Part shown: positions 5,563 to 5,735 of the stretch, piece after piece
How positions within the stretch are numbered: position 1 is the first letter of the stretch
Layout of the letters: the number at the start of each line of letters is the position of its first letter
From: Anaerohalosphaeraceae bacterium
GTDB lineage: Bacteria > Planctomycetota > Phycisphaerae > Sedimentisphaerales > Anaerohalosphaeraceae
Length of the DNA stretch: 5,735 nt
Assembly (NCBI GenBank): GCA_030671565.1
Contig: DAOVIC010000116.1
Location: forward strand, 1 to 5,735
Direction: 5' to 3'
The notes under the pieces: generated by a model
Database searches by the model: none
Seen by the model: the letters and a program-made list of their open reading frames with translations, nothing else
What the model was told of the DNA's origin: nothing
Position numbers and translations under genes: made by a program

Positions 5563-5735
5563 TTACAGTTGGTTTACCTGCAGGGTTTCAACCGGCTTAC
5601 GTCTTGCTGCCTGCAAACTGGGAACCGTTACAGCGATCAAGGCTGCCGCAATTGCCGAGGCAACTATAGCAGCCAGCACAGGCAGTTCTATCTCGTTCGG
5701 TATATCGCCGATGGCATAAACATTGCGATTCCACA
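5563..5735 (-). CDS. FtsX-like ABC permease (LolC/LolE type), C-terminal fragment (runs off right edge)
   Basis: Fifty-six residues are readable from the edge, beginning WNRNVYAIGDIPNEIELP and ending ETLQVNQL before TAA (5565-5563). They contain one strongly hydrophobic segment at about 18-39 and the closing pattern PSLQAARRKPVETL. This is the usual end of FtsX/LolC/LolE permeases, where the last membrane helix is followed by P..AARLxPVEALR. Together with the LolD-like ATPase 54 nt downstream it forms a lipoprotein-export or related transporter. Most of the protein, including the periplasmic domain that would tell LolC, LolE and MacB apart, is outside the window. Confidence 0.82.
   Translation of the reverse strand, partial: WNRNVYAIGDIPNEIELPVLAAIVASAIAAALIAVTVPSLQAARRKPVETLQVNQL

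Noticed and set aside
1..5735. CRISPR array, tRNA/rRNA gene, insertion sequence or phage genes
   Set aside because: No regularly spaced repeats, cloverleaf or rRNA strings, transposase or integrase motifs were seen on either strand.

Overview
The window looks like an ordinary piece of bacterial chromosome: seven protein genes and no sign of plasmid, phage, transposase or CRISPR. The LolD/LolE-type lipoprotein exporter pair suggests a diderm bacterium. The mixture of a DUF1638 protein with standard housekeeping genes, moderate GC content and SD-led starts would fit an environmental lineage such as Planctomycetota (Phycisphaerae). That placement is an inference and is weak without a database search.

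Left part. A minus-strand gene running off the left edge is the N-terminal part of rsmE (16S rRNA m3U1498 methyltransferase). It is divergent from a plus-strand, cysteine-rich DUF1638 gene (561-1277), and the roughly 140 bp between them holds candidate promoters for both directions. After the DUF1638 gene comes an AT-rich spacer containing a 52-nt imperfect palindrome (1296-1347) whose GC-rich tip and T-tract resemble an intrinsic terminator. Then follow a membrane-anchored metallophosphoesterase (1363-2298) and, 17 nt later, mntP (manganese efflux, 2316-2873). These two are very probably co-transcribed.

Right part. Everything from 2922 to the right edge is on the minus strand and convergent with mntP. 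Read in the direction of transcription it is: C-terminus of an FtsX-like (LolC/E-type) permease, a LolD-like ABC ATPase, a compact class IV aminotransferase (IlvE type), and a long-chain trans-polyprenyl diphosphate synthase. The last two genes overlap. The set combines envelope lipoprotein transport, branched-chain amino acid metabolism and quinone side-chain synthesis, so it looks like an operon of convenience rather than one pathway.

No clearly new system is visible. The points most worth a second look are the metallophosphoesterase with GNW in place of GNH, its pairing with mntP, the palindrome in front of it, and the DUF1638 protein of unknown function.
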